This document shows positions 1-9,887 of a DNA stretch of 64,000 nt, piece after piece (positions within the stretch are counted from its first letter, which is position 1; each line of letters opens with the position of its first letter). Origin of the DNA: Hymenobacter ginkgonis (GTDB lineage Bacteria; Bacteroidota; Bacteroidia; Cytophagales; Hymenobacteraceae); NCBI RefSeq assembly GCF_009755225.1, contig NZ_WQKZ01000003.1, forward strand, positions 124,001 through 188,000. The letters are read 5' to 3'. A model generated the notes under the pieces. The model ran no database searches. It had not been told where the DNA came from and saw only the letters and a list, made by a program, of their open reading frames with translations. Both the position numbers and the translations under genes were made by a program.

Positions 1-919
1 ACACGGCCGGGTCGAAGCCCACGGCGTAAGCATCGTTAGTGCCGAGCGAAATGATAACCAAATCGGGCTGCAATACCGGTAATTGCTCAAAAAACAGCGG
101 CGCCCGGTTATAGTGGCTCACGGCCGCGCCATTCACACCAATGGCGTGGTAGAAAATGCCGGGCTGGCCGTTTTCCAGCAGCAGGCCGTAAAGCAGCGCG
201 CCGGTTTGGCGCGCGCTAGTGCGGGCCGCGCGCAGCTCCACAAAGCTGCGGAGCGAATCGAGGGGTAGGGCGGCGGCCACGCTGCTGCCCTGGCCCGGCA
301 GCTGGCCCAGCAGGCGGCCGTGGCTTTCGCGCACCTGCCAGTCGAAGGCCGCGGGGCTGGGCTGGCGCAGCAGCGTAAGTTTGGTGAAGCGGTAGTCGGG
401 CCGCGGCAGCAGCGGAATGCGCAGCGTGAACGCCGCGCCCGTATCGGTGGTAGCCAACGAAATGCCGCTTAGGCCAACTGGCAAGGTGCTATCGGGCGCG
501 GCTAGCACGCGCTTGGTGCGCCAGGTGCCGCCGGTGGCCGCCGTGCGGAAAGTGGGCGAGCCATTGGTGCCCGCCACCCGAAACGGGAACGCCAGCCCGC
601 GCCCCGCGTTGCCGTACGTGCGTTGCAACTCGCGCCGCACCCGGCCCGAAAACTCATCGGCTTGCAGGTGCGAATCACCGAGGTGCACCACGCTCACGCG
701 GCCCCCCGGTAGCCCGGCCGGGTGCAGCGGCAGCTGCGCCAGCCGTTGGTAAAAGTGCTGCAAGCCCAGCGGCGCATTCTCGATGCGGTTGGCTGCCGTG
801 CGTAGAAAGGGGTAGGCGGTTTGCAGGCTGTCGAGCGGGTCGCGGGCCTGCGCCCGCGCCGGGCGGCTGAGGCTCAGCAGCAAGCAGCACGCAAGTAGGC
901 ACCGGAAAAGCATCGGCAT
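1..919 (-). CDS. SGNH/GDSL hydrolase family protein, secreted (3' end beyond window)
   Basis: I read this frame by hand; it runs off the left edge, so about 306 residues of the N-terminal part are visible. The start ATG at 919 begins a signal peptide (MPMLFRCLLACCLLL then a small-residue cleavage region ending in ARAQA). Block I is VVHLGDSHLQADEF at about residues 77-90, with the nucleophile Ser in GDS. A later IISLGTNDAY segment is the block III Gly-x-Asn-Asp. The Asp-His block would lie outside the window. Families of this type deacetylate or hydrolyse cell-surface glycans; the substrate cannot be told from sequence. It follows another SGNH gene on the same strand, so the two are probably co-transcribed, although a hairpin (971-1044) lies between them. 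Confidence 0.75.
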   Translation of the reverse strand, partial: MPMLFRCLLACCLLLSLSRPARAQARDPLDSLQTAYPFLRTAANRIENAPLGLQHFYQRLAQLPLHPAGLPGGRVSVVHLGDSHLQADEFSGRVRRELQRTYGNAGRGLAFPFRVAGTNGSPTFRTAATGGTWRTKRVLAAPDSTLPVGLSGISLATTDTGAAFTLRIPLLPRPDYRFTKLTLLRQPSPAAFDWQVRESHGRLLGQLPGQGSSVAAALPLDSLRSFVELRAARTSARQTGALLYGLLLENGQPGIFYHAIGVNGAAVSHYNRAPLFFEQLPVLQPDLVIISLGTNDAYAVGFDPAV

Positions 920-970
920 GAAGCGAAGTGAGTAGGTGTTTTGAAACAGGTTGAAGCAAAAGAGACAGTC

Positions 971-1044
971 ATGCCGAGCGCAGCGCAGCAGCAGTAATCT
1001 AATTATTCAACGAGGCACGCGAGATGCTGCGCCGCGCTCGGCAT
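971..1044. repeat. Imperfect long hairpin, REP-like, between the two SGNH genes
   Basis: The arm at 971-990 (ATGCCGAGCGCAGCGCAGCA) pairs with 1025-1044 with one mismatch over 20 bp, around a 34-nt AT-rich loop. The ATGCCGAGCGCAGCG core resembles the TGCTGAGC cores of the hairpins at 2822-2878, 39837-39889 and 43551-43619. It may be a relative of those elements, a transcription terminator, or both. Confidence 0.55.
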
Positions 1045-1110
1045 AACCGCCTTTTTTATTTACTGACCACAGACGCTACTTAATGGATGGTTGACAACCG
1101 AGATTATACT

Positions 1111-2616
1111 TTACCGCAGCGCTGCCGTGGGCCCCGCCGAACTATCGGGGTGGGCGCGTGGCGAGGGGGTAGGGGCAGCTGGCACGGCGGCCGGGGCGCC
1201 CACTGGCCGGTTATACTCCTCCATCAAGTAGGTATAGAGCAAGCCTGCTACCCGGTAGGCGCCGCGGCTATTGAGGTGGGTATAGTCTTTGTTGGCCAGC
1301 GGAGGCGACTGCTCTACCCAGCTCGTCATAGTGTTTTCGCCGCCCATCGCCTCAAACAAATTCCAGAAGGCGGCGTGGGTGCGGCGGGCCAGGCGCTGCT
1401 GGGCGGCCAACAGCCGCGGCACGCTGGGGTCGGTCACGAACTCGCCGTCGAGGCGCGTGCTCTTGTCGCTCATGCCCACGATGAGGATGCTGGCATTCGG
1501 AAAAGCGCGCTGCATGCGGTCGACCACGCGGGTCATGGCCCGCTCATAAAAGGTATAGTCCTGCACGCTGGCGTTGGCCACGTTTACGCCGTAGTGTAGG
1601 ATGATGAGCCGGTAATCGAGGGCCTGGCCAAAGGCGGCGAGCTGCTTAAATGGGATGCGCGTGAGCGACATGCCGCTGTTGCCCCGAAACGAAAAATTGT
1701 CCAGCGTAATGCCCTGCGGGCTCTCGAAGCTGACGCCGTACACCGGGCGCGGGCCGTGGGTAGCAAACGCCAGCCGCATCCGCCGGGCGGGGGTGCCGGG
1801 CTTCAGTATCAGCTCGTTGAGTGGGCCGGTGGGCGCCAGGGCGTGCGGCACGCGGTGGCCGTCGGTGGTAACCAGTACCTCGTCGTGGCCCGAGCCGGAG
1901 CCGTAGAACAGCCGCGCCTCGGCAAAGCGCCGGGTGCCGGCAAAGCGCTGCCCAGCTTGGTACTGCACCCAGCTGGTATCGGCGCGCCCGCTGGCACTAT
2001 CGGCGGCCAGCTCGCGCGGCAAAAAAGCGTGCCCCGATACCCCCAGCGGGTAAGTAGCCGGTAGCTTGGCCGACACCAAGTTGTACTCGCGCCAATCGGG
2101 CGAAAACGACTGGTGAATGGTTTCCCGAAAATCGGCCGTAACCGAGTTGATGGGCACGAAGCCCACGCCCGTACCGCCAAAGGCCGCCTGCAAGCTGTTG
2201 CGCAAGTCGCCGGTCACGAGGTCGCCCTCAATCATGGAGTCGCCGAAGTAGGCGATGCGGGTTTTGCTGCCCGTGGCCTTGGTTTGGCGCAGCGCCGCCA
2301 AAAAGCTGTCGAGCCCACCCAGGTTGGCTACGGCCGGCGCTTTAGGTGGCGCAGCGGGGTCATCGTCGGCAGGAGGGGGTAGGCTAGCGGCGGCAGTGGC
2401 GGTGTTTGCCTTGGCGCCAGTGCCTAGTCCATTGGGAGGGGGTAGGGCCGGCTGGCGGGTGGCGCTGGGGCGGCGCAGCACATCGGCCAGCAGCCGCACG
2501 GGGCGCAGCGCCACGCCCCCCACTGTTAGTCCTGGTTTCAGCAGGGAAAGCAGGCCCAGCAAGCCTACGGTGAGCAAAACCAACAAAAACGGGTTTTGCG
2601 AGCGCGGTGAACTCAT
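1111..2616 (-). CDS. Membrane-anchored SGNH/GDSL hydrolase
   Basis: 501 residues from the ATG at 2616. An in-frame upstream ATG at 2697 would add 27 residues in front of the hydrophobic anchor, so I prefer 2616. A single N-terminal membrane segment (residues about 8-25, FLLVLLTVGLLGLLSLL) is followed by a Pro/Ala-rich linker. The hydrolase domain has block I RIAYFGDSMIEGD, a middle LIILHYGVNVAN segment and a C-terminal HLNSRGAYRVAG with the catalytic His (the Asp is presumably the KDY just before it). The C-terminus is a Pro/Ala tail. Expected location is the periplasmic face of the inner membrane. In Bacteroidota such SGNH proteins often sit with an MBOAT acyltransferase in exopolysaccharide O-acetylation loci, but none is visible here. 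Confidence 0.8.
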   Translation of the reverse strand: MSSPRSQNPFLLVLLTVGLLGLLSLLKPGLTVGGVALRPVRLLADVLRRPSATRQPALPPPNGLGTGAKANTATAAASLPPPADDDPAAPPKAPAVANLGGLDSFLAALRQTKATGSKTRIAYFGDSMIEGDLVTGDLRNSLQAAFGGTGVGFVPINSVTADFRETIHQSFSPDWREYNLVSAKLPATYPLGVSGHAFLPRELAADSASGRADTSWVQYQAGQRFAGTRRFAEARLFYGSGSGHDEVLVTTDGHRVPHALAPTGPLNELILKPGTPARRMRLAFATHGPRPVYGVSFESPQGITLDNFSFRGNSGMSLTRIPFKQLAAFGQALDYRLIILHYGVNVANASVQDYTFYERAMTRVVDRMQRAFPNASILIVGMSDKSTRLDGEFVTDPSVPRLLAAQQRLARRTHAAFWNLFEAMGGENTMTSWVEQSPPLANKDYTHLNSRGAYRVAGLLYTYLMEEYNRPVGAPAAVPAAPTPSPRAHPDSSAGPTAALR

Positions 2617-2821
2617 ACAGTAACTTCTAGCAGCCTCAAAATTAAGCCGCTTACCGCGCCGGTAGTAGCCGCTGGCAGTCGGGCTTAGCTGCGCCAAGAG
2701 CTAAGTTATTCAGCCATAGCCTCAGAAAAGAATCAGATTTGGTGTCAGTAATTAACCAACTGGTTTTTGACTCGCAAAAGCCAGTTTATAGCCTGCCGAA
2801 GCGGGCTATTGAGCGTATAAA

Positions 2822-2878
2822 AAAGGCTATTAAAACGTCCTGCTGAGCTTGTCGAAGCAGGACGTTTTAATAGCCTTT
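2822..2878 (-). terminator. 23-bp perfect hairpin terminator with an 11-nt REP-like loop
   Basis: Arms 2822-2844 and 2856-2878 are perfectly complementary. The loop is GAGCTTGTCGA. On the minus strand the stem is followed by a T run, which suits termination after the CHU_C protein gene at 2969. The loop and inner stem (TGCT-loop-AGCA) recur at 39837-39889 and 43551-43619. Confidence 0.8.
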
Positions 2879-2968
2879 CCTTACTCTCTTAAAGTGACTT
2901 TTGCCAGATGAAAGCCAGGCGTTCACAAAATTCGTGGAACCTGCTAAAATCCTCGTTAATCTGGACTC

Positions 2969-5900
2969 TTACTTGACCACTTCGACCCAGCCTTTGGTGC
3001 TGGTGCCGTTGGGTAGCTTGAAGAGGTAGTAGTACACGCCGGCCGCAATGTTGGGGTCGGTGCCCCAGTAGTTGCTGGTATTGTTGTAGTTGGTGGTGGC
3101 AAAAACCTCGCGCCCCCAACGGTTGAAAATGGTGAGCGAGTTGCCGGGATAGAGCTGCACATTATCGATTTCAAGCTTATCGTTCTGGCCATCGTTGTTG
3201 GGGGTGATGACGTTGTAGAAAGCCGTTTTATTAGCGAAATCGACGCAGGCCGTGTTCGAGTTCGACTCGCGCGACGGGGTGCCGGGCGTCACCTGGCTTT
3301 CAAAAGCTACTACCCGGAAGCACTGGTTAAAGCCCTGGCCCGTATTGGCTAAGCTATACTGCAAGGTGCTGCCGGGCAGCGTGGCCACCAGGTTGTAGCT
3401 GCCCGTGTTATCATCTTGGCGGTAGAGGCGGTAGCCTGCCACTACGAAGCCCTGGTAGGCCGTCCAGGTTAGGGCCACCGAGCCTTGGCTGCGGCCGCCG
3501 GTGCCGGGTGTGGCCAGGGCCTTGAGCAGCACCGTGGTAGCGGTGCCATTGCCCGGCAGCACATCGCCGCAGCCGGTGGTGAGGGCCAGGGTGTACTGGT
3601 AGGCCGTTTGGGCGGCGTTGGCGGTGGCATCGACGAAGGTGGTGGCGGTGGCGGCCACGGTACCCACCTGCACGTAGGCGGCGGTGCTGCCCGCGTCGCG
3701 GCGCAGCACGCGCACGGGGTTGGGGGTAGCGCTGGCGCCCGCCACGCTGAAGGTGAGCGTCACTTTAGTGTTGTCGGTGGCCACTACCGAGGCCAGCGTC
3801 AGCTGGGGCGTCTGGGCATTGTCGGGCACTACGGTAACGACTGCTGGGGCACCCGTGCACCCAAACTGCGAGGTTTCTACCACGCTCACCGTCTTGTTAG
3901 TAAGCGTATTATTTGGAAAATTCACCGTAATGCTGGCCGTGCCCTGGCCCGCGGCGATGGTGCCGCCCACCACCGTCCACTGGAAGGTAGAGGAGGGGGT
4001 AGCGTTGGCCACGGTATACGTCAGCCCCGCCGATGCCAGGCACACGAAGCGTGGCCCGCTGATGGTGGCCGCGCCCGGCAGCGGGTCAACGGTGAACGTC
4101 TTGCTAAACAGCGGGCCGGTGCAGCCCCCCGCGTTGGTTTCGCGGGCGGTGAGGGTGTAGGTGCCCACCGCCGTGCTGGCCGGAATGGTTACGGTGCCGC
4201 CGGTATTGGCAATGGCGGCGCCATTAAGCTGAAACGCGTAAGTCGAGCCCGCCGCGCCGGGTAGGGAGTAGGTCTGCGGGCCGCTGTTAAAACAGAACCG
4301 GGTGGGGCCCTGAATGGCGATGACAGTCGAGGGCGACGGCTTGACGGTGATGTAGAGCGTGTCGCTCACGCCGCGGCAGATGCCGCCGGCAGGGTTGCTG
4401 GTTTCCGTCACCACCAGCTTGGCCAGGCCCGGCTGCGTGAACCGAATGCTGGTCGAATTACCTGTATTTGTGAGCGTGCCCCGGGCCGTGCCAAATAATT
4501 GCCAGGCGTACGACGAGCCGTTGGTGGCCAGCGTTTGGTAGGGGTAGGGGCCATCGGCCTGGCACACGCTGGTGGGGCCAGTAGGTTTGGCCGTTTGCAA
4601 CACTTGGTTGAGGAGGACGGGCAGCGTAAACACATCCGACGAGCAGCCCAGGGCGTTGGTTGAGCTTACGCGCACCGCGCCGGTGCCGGCCGCGCCCCAG
4701 TTCACCACAATGGCGGTAGTACCCTGGCCGCTGGCAATAGTGCCGCCCGTCACGGTCCACTGGTAGGCCGTGCTGTGCGGGTTGCGAATGGTATACGCCA
4801 CGCCCGTAATGGTTGGGCACACCGACTGCGGGCCCGCGATAGAATCGGCCGCCGGGCGCGGGTTGATGGTAATCAGCACCGAGTCTTTGGCCGAGCAGCC
4901 GAGGGCGGTAGTCGCCACCACCACGTATTTCTGAATGATGGGCGCGCTAGTGGTATTCGCCCCCGTGAGTACCGGCTGGGCTGCGGTAGGGCTGCTAAGG
5001 TTGGCGGCGGGCGTCCACTGGTAGGTGTAGCCCGGCCGGGCAGTGGCGCCCAGCGTAATGGTCTGCTTGTCGCACACCGCCTGCGCCGGCCCGGCCGCTG
5101 CCGTGGCGGGCGGGTTCACGGTTACGGCCACGGTGGCCGTATTCACGCAGGTAGTGGCGGTGTTGGCGACGGTGAGGGTGTAGGTCTGGGTAATCGGAGC
5201 GCCGGTGGTATTCGTCAGCGTAAGGGTGGGGTTAGCTACAGTGGGGCTGCTCAAGCCCGTGGCGGGGCTCCAACTGTAGGTGAGGCCGGCCACCGGGGCG
5301 GCGCCCAGCGCAATAGGTACGCCCGAGCAGGTAGCGCGCGCCGCCCCGCCGGTGTTGGCGGGGGGTAGGGGCACCACCGTCACGGTTACCTGGCTGCTGG
5401 CGGTGCAGCCCTGCGTGGCCGCGCCACTCGTAATGGTGTAAATACTGGTTTGATTGGGGGCCACCGTAAAGGGCCCGTTGCCCGTTTGGGTGGTGCCGCC
5501 CCCCACGATGGTGTAGGGAGCGGTGCCGCCCGTCACGGTCAGCACGGTGCTGCCGCCCTGGCAAATACTCAGGGCGCCGGCCACAGCCAGCGTGCCCGCC
5601 GGCGCCACCGAAATAGGCGTTGCCACCGAGTCGGTGAGGCAGCCGTAGGTCGATAAGCCCTTGGCTACGAGCGTGCCACCACCCGGCGTAGTCCACCGCA
5701 CCTGCACGGTGCGGCCCACGTTGGTACCCACAAAGGTGCCGCCTACCACCCGCCAGCGCACGCTAGGAGCAGTGCCGCCGGTGGCGGTGTAGGTACTCAC
5801 CGTATTGAGGAGGCACACGGTTTGGTCGCCGCTGATGGCGGTGGGGCCGCTGGGCCGCGTCACCGTAATGCGCAGCACATCGGCGGCGGTTTTGCCAGCG

Positions 5901-7174
5901 CAGCCGTTGTCTTTTACCGAAAAAACAACGTCGTAGGGCGTGGTGCGGGCTTCGCCGCAAGCCGAGTTATAGACAAATGTGCCCGACACCGTGCCGCTAC
6001 CCGTGGCGGTGGCCGTGCCCGTGGGGTTGCCGGCTACCACGGTACCCGCATCGCCGTTGAAGTTGGCGTTGAAGCCGCCCGCCCCGTCGAGCAATACGCT
6101 GTTCAGGGTGAGGGCCAGCGGGTGGCCGTCGGCCTGGGTAGCCGTGATGGGCACGCTCAACGACTGGCCTTCCTCGATGGTGTAGGTGCGGGGCGTAACC
6201 ACGGCGGGGGGTAGCACGGGCGCTTTGGTGGCCGGGCAGTTGGCCACCACTAGCTGCAAATCGCGCCGGGTGGTGCCAATAAGTACTTCGCGGCCGTTGA
6301 TGGTGCGGTACTCGCCCACATCTACCGCAATGCCGTAGAGGCCAGTGGTAGTAGCGCCGTAGCGGGCCGTGCCGGTGTTGGCATTAATCAAGGCAAAATT
6401 GCCCGCGCCGGGTCCAAAGGGCGCGGCGGCGCTGTAGCCGGCCACATAGGGCACCGACGTAGGCAGCGGCGGAAACGACGTGTTGCTGGCCAAGTTGGCA
6501 TAGGGCGTGCCGAAGGAATAAATGAGGCGGTCGCCGTCGGCGTCCACGGCGTTGTTGAGCAGCACCGTGGTATCGTTGGTGCACACGATGGCCACGGCCG
6601 TATCCGAAAATACCGGCGAGCGGTTGTAGATGAGCGGCGGCGCCATGCTCACGTACAGCGTAAGGGGCACGTTGTTGTTGCCCGTATTATTAATGTTGGT
6701 GAGCGTGGTATTGCGCGCGCCCAGCGTATACACAGCGTAGTAGCCATCGACGGTGGCGGGCAGCGACACCGTGACGGTATAGCGCAGCAGGTAAAACGGC
6801 TGGCTCGGCCCCGATACCACGCAGCCGCTAGGTACCCGCGGGTACACCGGGCTGCCCAGCGCCGTGGCCCGCGTAGCCGACACCGTTTGCAGAATCTGCC
6901 CCGTGGTGCGGTTGAAGATTGATACGTTGACATTGGCCGGCGGCGCGGCAATGCCGTTAGGGTTTTGCGGTGTATAAAGTCCATTGAAGTAAGACTTTAT
7001 CATTATTTGATACCGGAAAGGCGTGGCCGCGGGGCCGTTGGCATCCAGGTATTGGTACGACATCTCGCCCCCCAGCAGGTGGGTAGCGAGGGCCGGCCGG
7101 GCCACTCCCAGCACCAGTAGCACCAGTGCCAGCCGAGGCACCAGCCGTAGCCAGCGAAGTAAAAGTGCACGCAT
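2969..7174 (-). CDS. Giant surface protein with PKD/Ig-like repeats and CHU_C (T9SS type B) domain
   Basis: 1401 residues. The signal peptide covers about residues 1-30 (Arg-rich start, LALVLLVLGVARPALA). After an N-terminal Bacteroidota-type adhesin region, there are many Ig/PKD-like beta repeats of about 80-100 residues rich in Thr, Gly and Pro, with recurring TYxWTPA, YQWTVxGGTI and FQWTVVGGTI motifs. A fibronectin-like segment comes next, then the gliding-motility-associated C-terminal domain: NVITPNNDGQNDKL, the IFNRWGREVF core and the final GWVEVVK. That domain targets proteins for type IX export, in the variant that depends on partner proteins for anchoring. It is likely a secreted or cell-surface adhesin. 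The next gene upstream, at 7270, is another T9SS substrate on the same strand, 95 bases away. Confidence 0.9.
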   Translation of the reverse strand: MRALLLRWLRLVPRLALVLLVLGVARPALATHLLGGEMSYQYLDANGPAATPFRYQIMIKSYFNGLYTPQNPNGIAAPPANVNVSIFNRTTGQILQTVSATRATALGSPVYPRVPSGCVVSGPSQPFYLLRYTVTVSLPATVDGYYAVYTLGARNTTLTNINNTGNNNVPLTLYVSMAPPLIYNRSPVFSDTAVAIVCTNDTTVLLNNAVDADGDRLIYSFGTPYANLASNTSFPPLPTSVPYVAGYSAAAPFGPGAGNFALINANTGTARYGATTTGLYGIAVDVGEYRTINGREVLIGTTRRDLQLVVANCPATKAPVLPPAVVTPRTYTIEEGQSLSVPITATQADGHPLALTLNSVLLDGAGGFNANFNGDAGTVVAGNPTGTATATGSGTVSGTFVYNSACGEARTTPYDVVFSVKDNGCAGKTAADVLRITVTRPSGPTAISGDQTVCLLNTVSTYTATGGTAPSVRWRVVGGTFVGTNVGRTVQVRWTTPGGGTLVAKGLSTYGCLTDSVATPISVAPAGTLAVAGALSICQGGSTVLTVTGGTAPYTIVGGGTTQTGNGPFTVAPNQTSIYTITSGAATQGCTASSQVTVTVVPLPPANTGGAARATCSGVPIALGAAPVAGLTYSWSPATGLSSPTVANPTLTLTNTTGAPITQTYTLTVANTATTCVNTATVAVTVNPPATAAAGPAQAVCDKQTITLGATARPGYTYQWTPAANLSSPTAAQPVLTGANTTSAPIIQKYVVVATTALGCSAKDSVLITINPRPAADSIAGPQSVCPTITGVAYTIRNPHSTAYQWTVTGGTIASGQGTTAIVVNWGAAGTGAVRVSSTNALGCSSDVFTLPVLLNQVLQTAKPTGPTSVCQADGPYPYQTLATNGSSYAWQLFGTARGTLTNTGNSTSIRFTQPGLAKLVVTETSNPAGGICRGVSDTLYITVKPSPSTVIAIQGPTRFCFNSGPQTYSLPGAAGSTYAFQLNGAAIANTGGTVTIPASTAVGTYTLTARETNAGGCTGPLFSKTFTVDPLPGAATISGPRFVCLASAGLTYTVANATPSSTFQWTVVGGTIAAGQGTASITVNFPNNTLTNKTVSVVETSQFGCTGAPAVVTVVPDNAQTPQLTLASVVATDNTKVTLTFSVAGASATPNPVRVLRRDAGSTAAYVQVGTVAATATTFVDATANAAQTAYQYTLALTTGCGDVLPGNGTATTVLLKALATPGTGGRSQGSVALTWTAYQGFVVAGYRLYRQDDNTGSYNLVATLPGSTLQYSLANTGQGFNQCFRVVAFESQVTPGTPSRESNSNTACVDFANKTAFYNVITPNNDGQNDKLEIDNVQLYPGNSLTIFNRWGREVFATTNYNNTSNYWGTDPNIAAGVYYYLFKLPNGTSTKGWVEVVK

Positions 7175-7269
7175 ACGAGAATAGGAAATGAGAACCAGAA
7201 AGAAAGCTGGCCACCCGGCGGTGGCCGGCTCGGGAAGGGAAGGTGTGGCGTGAATAAGCAGGGGTAGGG

Positions 7270-9540
7270 CTACTGGCGTACCACCCGGCGCAGGGCCGTT
7301 TGCCCCTGGGCATTGGTGAGGCGCAGCAGGTACAGGCCGGCGGGCAGCGGGGCCAAGTCGAGGGCGGCGGGGGCCGCCACGCCCAGCCGCACCTGGCCGC
7401 TGAGCAGGCGCGCGCCCAGCAGGTTTTCTACAGCTAGGCTGTAGGTGCCGCTGGCGCTGGCCTCGCTCACTTGCAGCTGCAAGCGGCCGTCGGGGGTAGG
7501 GTTGGGGCTTACGGTGAGGGCGGGCAGGGCCTGCGCCTCGCGGGTAGCCAGGGGGGTAGGCACGCTCAGGAAGTAGTCTTCCACTTCGGCCTCGCCCTGG
7601 TTGGTAGCGCAGGGGTTGGGCGTGTTGCTATTGAGGGCCACCAGTACCCGCAGCCGGGTAGGGGCTACGCTAGCCGGAATAGTCACCTGTGTCGAGCTAG
7701 TAATCGCAGTGCTGGTGCCATTGTAGAGCAGTTCGCCGGCCGCGCCGGTAGTGTTGGCAAATACGCCATCGCGGTTATAATCAGCCCAAATGGTAACGCG
7801 GTGGCTAAAAGCCTGGTTGGTCGTTACCGTAATGGTTTGAGTGGCCCCGGCCTGCACCCCAATTGTGGACGCTGCAAATAGGGCGTAGCCGCCCGTCGCA
7901 TTGCCCGAGGTGTTGCTGAACGCCGCCCCGCCCGGCGCCGCGCTCACGCTCACATTCGTAATCCAGAACGAGCTGGCCAAGCCCGTGGCGTAGCCGCCGT
8001 TGGCAGGGCAGTACGTGAGGCAGGGCACCTGCACCAGCAGGTAGTTGCTGGCCGTGAAGGTGTTGCTGCCGTTGGCATTGGTAGCGCGCAGCGTTACGGA
8101 GTAAGTGCCGGCTGTGGCAAAAGCCACCTGCGGGTTTTGGGAAGTAGCCGAGGTGCCATTCACAAACGACACGCCCGCGCTGGGGCTGAAGCTCCACAGC
8201 CACGCCGTGGGCAGGTTGGTGCTTTGGTCGGTGAAGGTGTACGTATTGGCTGGCGTGGTGCAGGCCCCGGCCACGTAGTTGGAGGTGAAGGCCGCCGCCG
8301 GGGCGTTGGTATTGGCCACCACCGTCACGGTATAGTCTTCTACCTGGCCCAGGGTAGGGGCCACGCACGGCTGGGGGTTGGTGCCCACACCGTCGGCCAC
8401 CAGGCGCAGGCGCAGCGGCTGGCCCAGCGTGGCCGTGGCCGGCACCGTGAAGGTGGCGCTGGGGCTGGCCGAATTCAACACTTCCAATACTTTTTCGGAG
8501 GTTGCAAAAACACCGTCGTTATTTAGGTCGAGCCAGGCGCGGGTGTCGTGCAAGTTGGTGCCACCCGTGCTGATGCGCAGCGTATTGGCTACCCCCAGCG
8601 TGAGGGTGGTACGCTGCGGGCAAGTAAAATCCTGGTAGCCCCCGCTGCCGTCGGCCGATGCGTTGTCGATAGTGCCCAGCTGCACCCGCGTAATGCCGTA
8701 GTTGCAGCAGTTGGCCGTGGCGGCCAAGCCGGCGCAGCTAGCCGCCACCGGCACGGCCGCGTTGTAGGTAATGGTAGTAGCGGCGCTGGTGCTGGTGCCG
8801 TTGGCGTTGGTGGCCGTTAGGCGCACCTGGTAGGTGCCGGCCGTGGCGTAGGTGTGCAGTGAGTTTTGCTGCGTGCTGGTGGTGTTGTCACCAAACTCCC
8901 AGAGCCACGCCGTAGCCCCGTTGGTGCTCTGGTCGGTGAATTGCACGCGGCCCGAACAGGTAGTCGTCGCATCGACCGAAAAGGCCGCCACCGGCGCGCT
9001 AAAGTTGGGCGTCACGGTCACGGCGTAGTCCTCGTCCTGCGAGTATTGGGGGGTAGAGCAGGCCGTAGGTACCGCAATATTGGCGTAGTCTGAGGCCACG
9101 CGCATGCGCAGCCGGGTATTCAGCACAGCCGTGGCGGGCGGGGTGATGGTGCCGGTGTGCAGCACCTTATTATCAGAGCTGAAAGCCAGTTCCGTAGTGC
9201 CAAACAGCCCGTCGTTGTTGTAGTCAATCCAGACCCGCACGTTCTCGTTGGCCGCCGTGCCGTTCCGAATGCTGATGGCCGCGGCCGTGTTCACGATTAG
9301 GCTCGCGCCCAGCGTGCAGCTATAGTCTTTGTAGCCATCGGTATAGTTGGCCGTTGAGTTGTTAATACCGCCCAGCGTCACGTTATAAATGCCCATGCTG
9401 TAGGCCGATGCCAGCGCGCTGCTGGCACTGCCCGGCGTGCAGCTGGCGGCCGCGGGGCACTGGGCGTAGCTCAGCATCGGCAGCATGACTAAACTCAAGC
9501 TGCTCAACCATTTTGCCCACGAAGGTAAATTTTGCACCAT
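7270..9540 (-). CDS. Secreted GEVED/PKD-domain protein with T9SS type A sorting domain
   Basis: 756 residues with a signal peptide ending near SYAQC (residues 1-27). Three GEVED-type modules are visible. Each carries a DYNxDGxF or DLNNDGVF strand and an acidic turn such as SQDEDYAVTV, GQVEDYTVTV or AEVEDYFLSV. Between them are two PKD domains with the WLWEFGD / WLWSFSP and ATAGTYxVxLxATNANG signatures. The C-terminal ~75 residues begin LTVSPNPTPDGRLQLQV and end GLYLLRLTNAQGQTALRRVVRQ, a canonical type A sorting domain. It is therefore expected to be exported and attached to the surface by the PorU pathway. The catalytic role, if any, is unknown; this domain mix is usual in adhesins and substrate-binding accessory proteins. 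Confidence 0.9.
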   Translation of the reverse strand: MVQNLPSWAKWLSSLSLVMLPMLSYAQCPAAASCTPGSASSALASAYSMGIYNVTLGGINNSTANYTDGYKDYSCTLGASLIVNTAAAISIRNGTAANENVRVWIDYNNDGLFGTTELAFSSDNKVLHTGTITPPATAVLNTRLRMRVASDYANIAVPTACSTPQYSQDEDYAVTVTPNFSAPVAAFSVDATTTCSGRVQFTDQSTNGATAWLWEFGDNTTSTQQNSLHTYATAGTYQVRLTATNANGTSTSAATTITYNAAVPVAASCAGLAATANCCNYGITRVQLGTIDNASADGSGGYQDFTCPQRTTLTLGVANTLRISTGGTNLHDTRAWLDLNNDGVFATSEKVLEVLNSASPSATFTVPATATLGQPLRLRLVADGVGTNPQPCVAPTLGQVEDYTVTVVANTNAPAAAFTSNYVAGACTTPANTYTFTDQSTNLPTAWLWSFSPSAGVSFVNGTSATSQNPQVAFATAGTYSVTLRATNANGSNTFTASNYLLVQVPCLTYCPANGGYATGLASSFWITNVSVSAAPGGAAFSNTSGNATGGYALFAASTIGVQAGATQTITVTTNQAFSHRVTIWADYNRDGVFANTTGAAGELLYNGTSTAITSSTQVTIPASVAPTRLRVLVALNSNTPNPCATNQGEAEVEDYFLSVPTPLATREAQALPALTVSPNPTPDGRLQLQVSEASASGTYSLAVENLLGARLLSGQVRLGVAAPAALDLAPLPAGLYLLRLTNAQGQTALRRVVRQ

Positions 9541-9887
9541 GCTGAAAATGAAGACGAAATGAGCGAATTACCTGGACTATTTACTGCCCATAGCCCGCGG
9601 GTTTAAAGGTAAGCATAAAGGAACCGCACTGTTTCGCGAAAATCGACTAACCAGCTTGAGGACTGGAAATTTGAGCCATGCGAATCGTCCGGCTTGCGCG
9701 GTTTGCCCGCTCTGCCTCGTTGGCAGGGCAGTAGCGACGGCCCCGCCGCCGGCCGTAGGTTTGCAGTGGGGCTGGCCGTGGCCCGCCGCCCGGTGGGGGA
9801 GTAGGGCATCTGGCTCGCCCGCCAGGCAGGGGTAAAGTGCCAGTTGCCTCACGACAAAACCGGGCAAAACGCCCACCTAATACACGC
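9541..9887. other. Intergenic region between divergent surface-protein and SDR genes
   Basis: 347 bases that must hold both divergent promoters. I could not find a full TTG-N19-21-TAnnTTTG promoter on either strand. A possible reading frame on the minus strand (9577-9876) has no family features and I do not call it. Confidence 0.5.

Noticed and set aside
2969..9540. Repeats in the two surface-protein genes as a possible CRISPR array or satellite
   Set aside because: The periodicity comes from degenerate Ig/PKD/GEVED protein domains of 80-100 codons; the DNA units are not identical.
9577..9876. 99-codon minus-strand frame in the 9.5-9.9 kb gap
   Set aside because: Basic, low-complexity composition and no family or promoter support.
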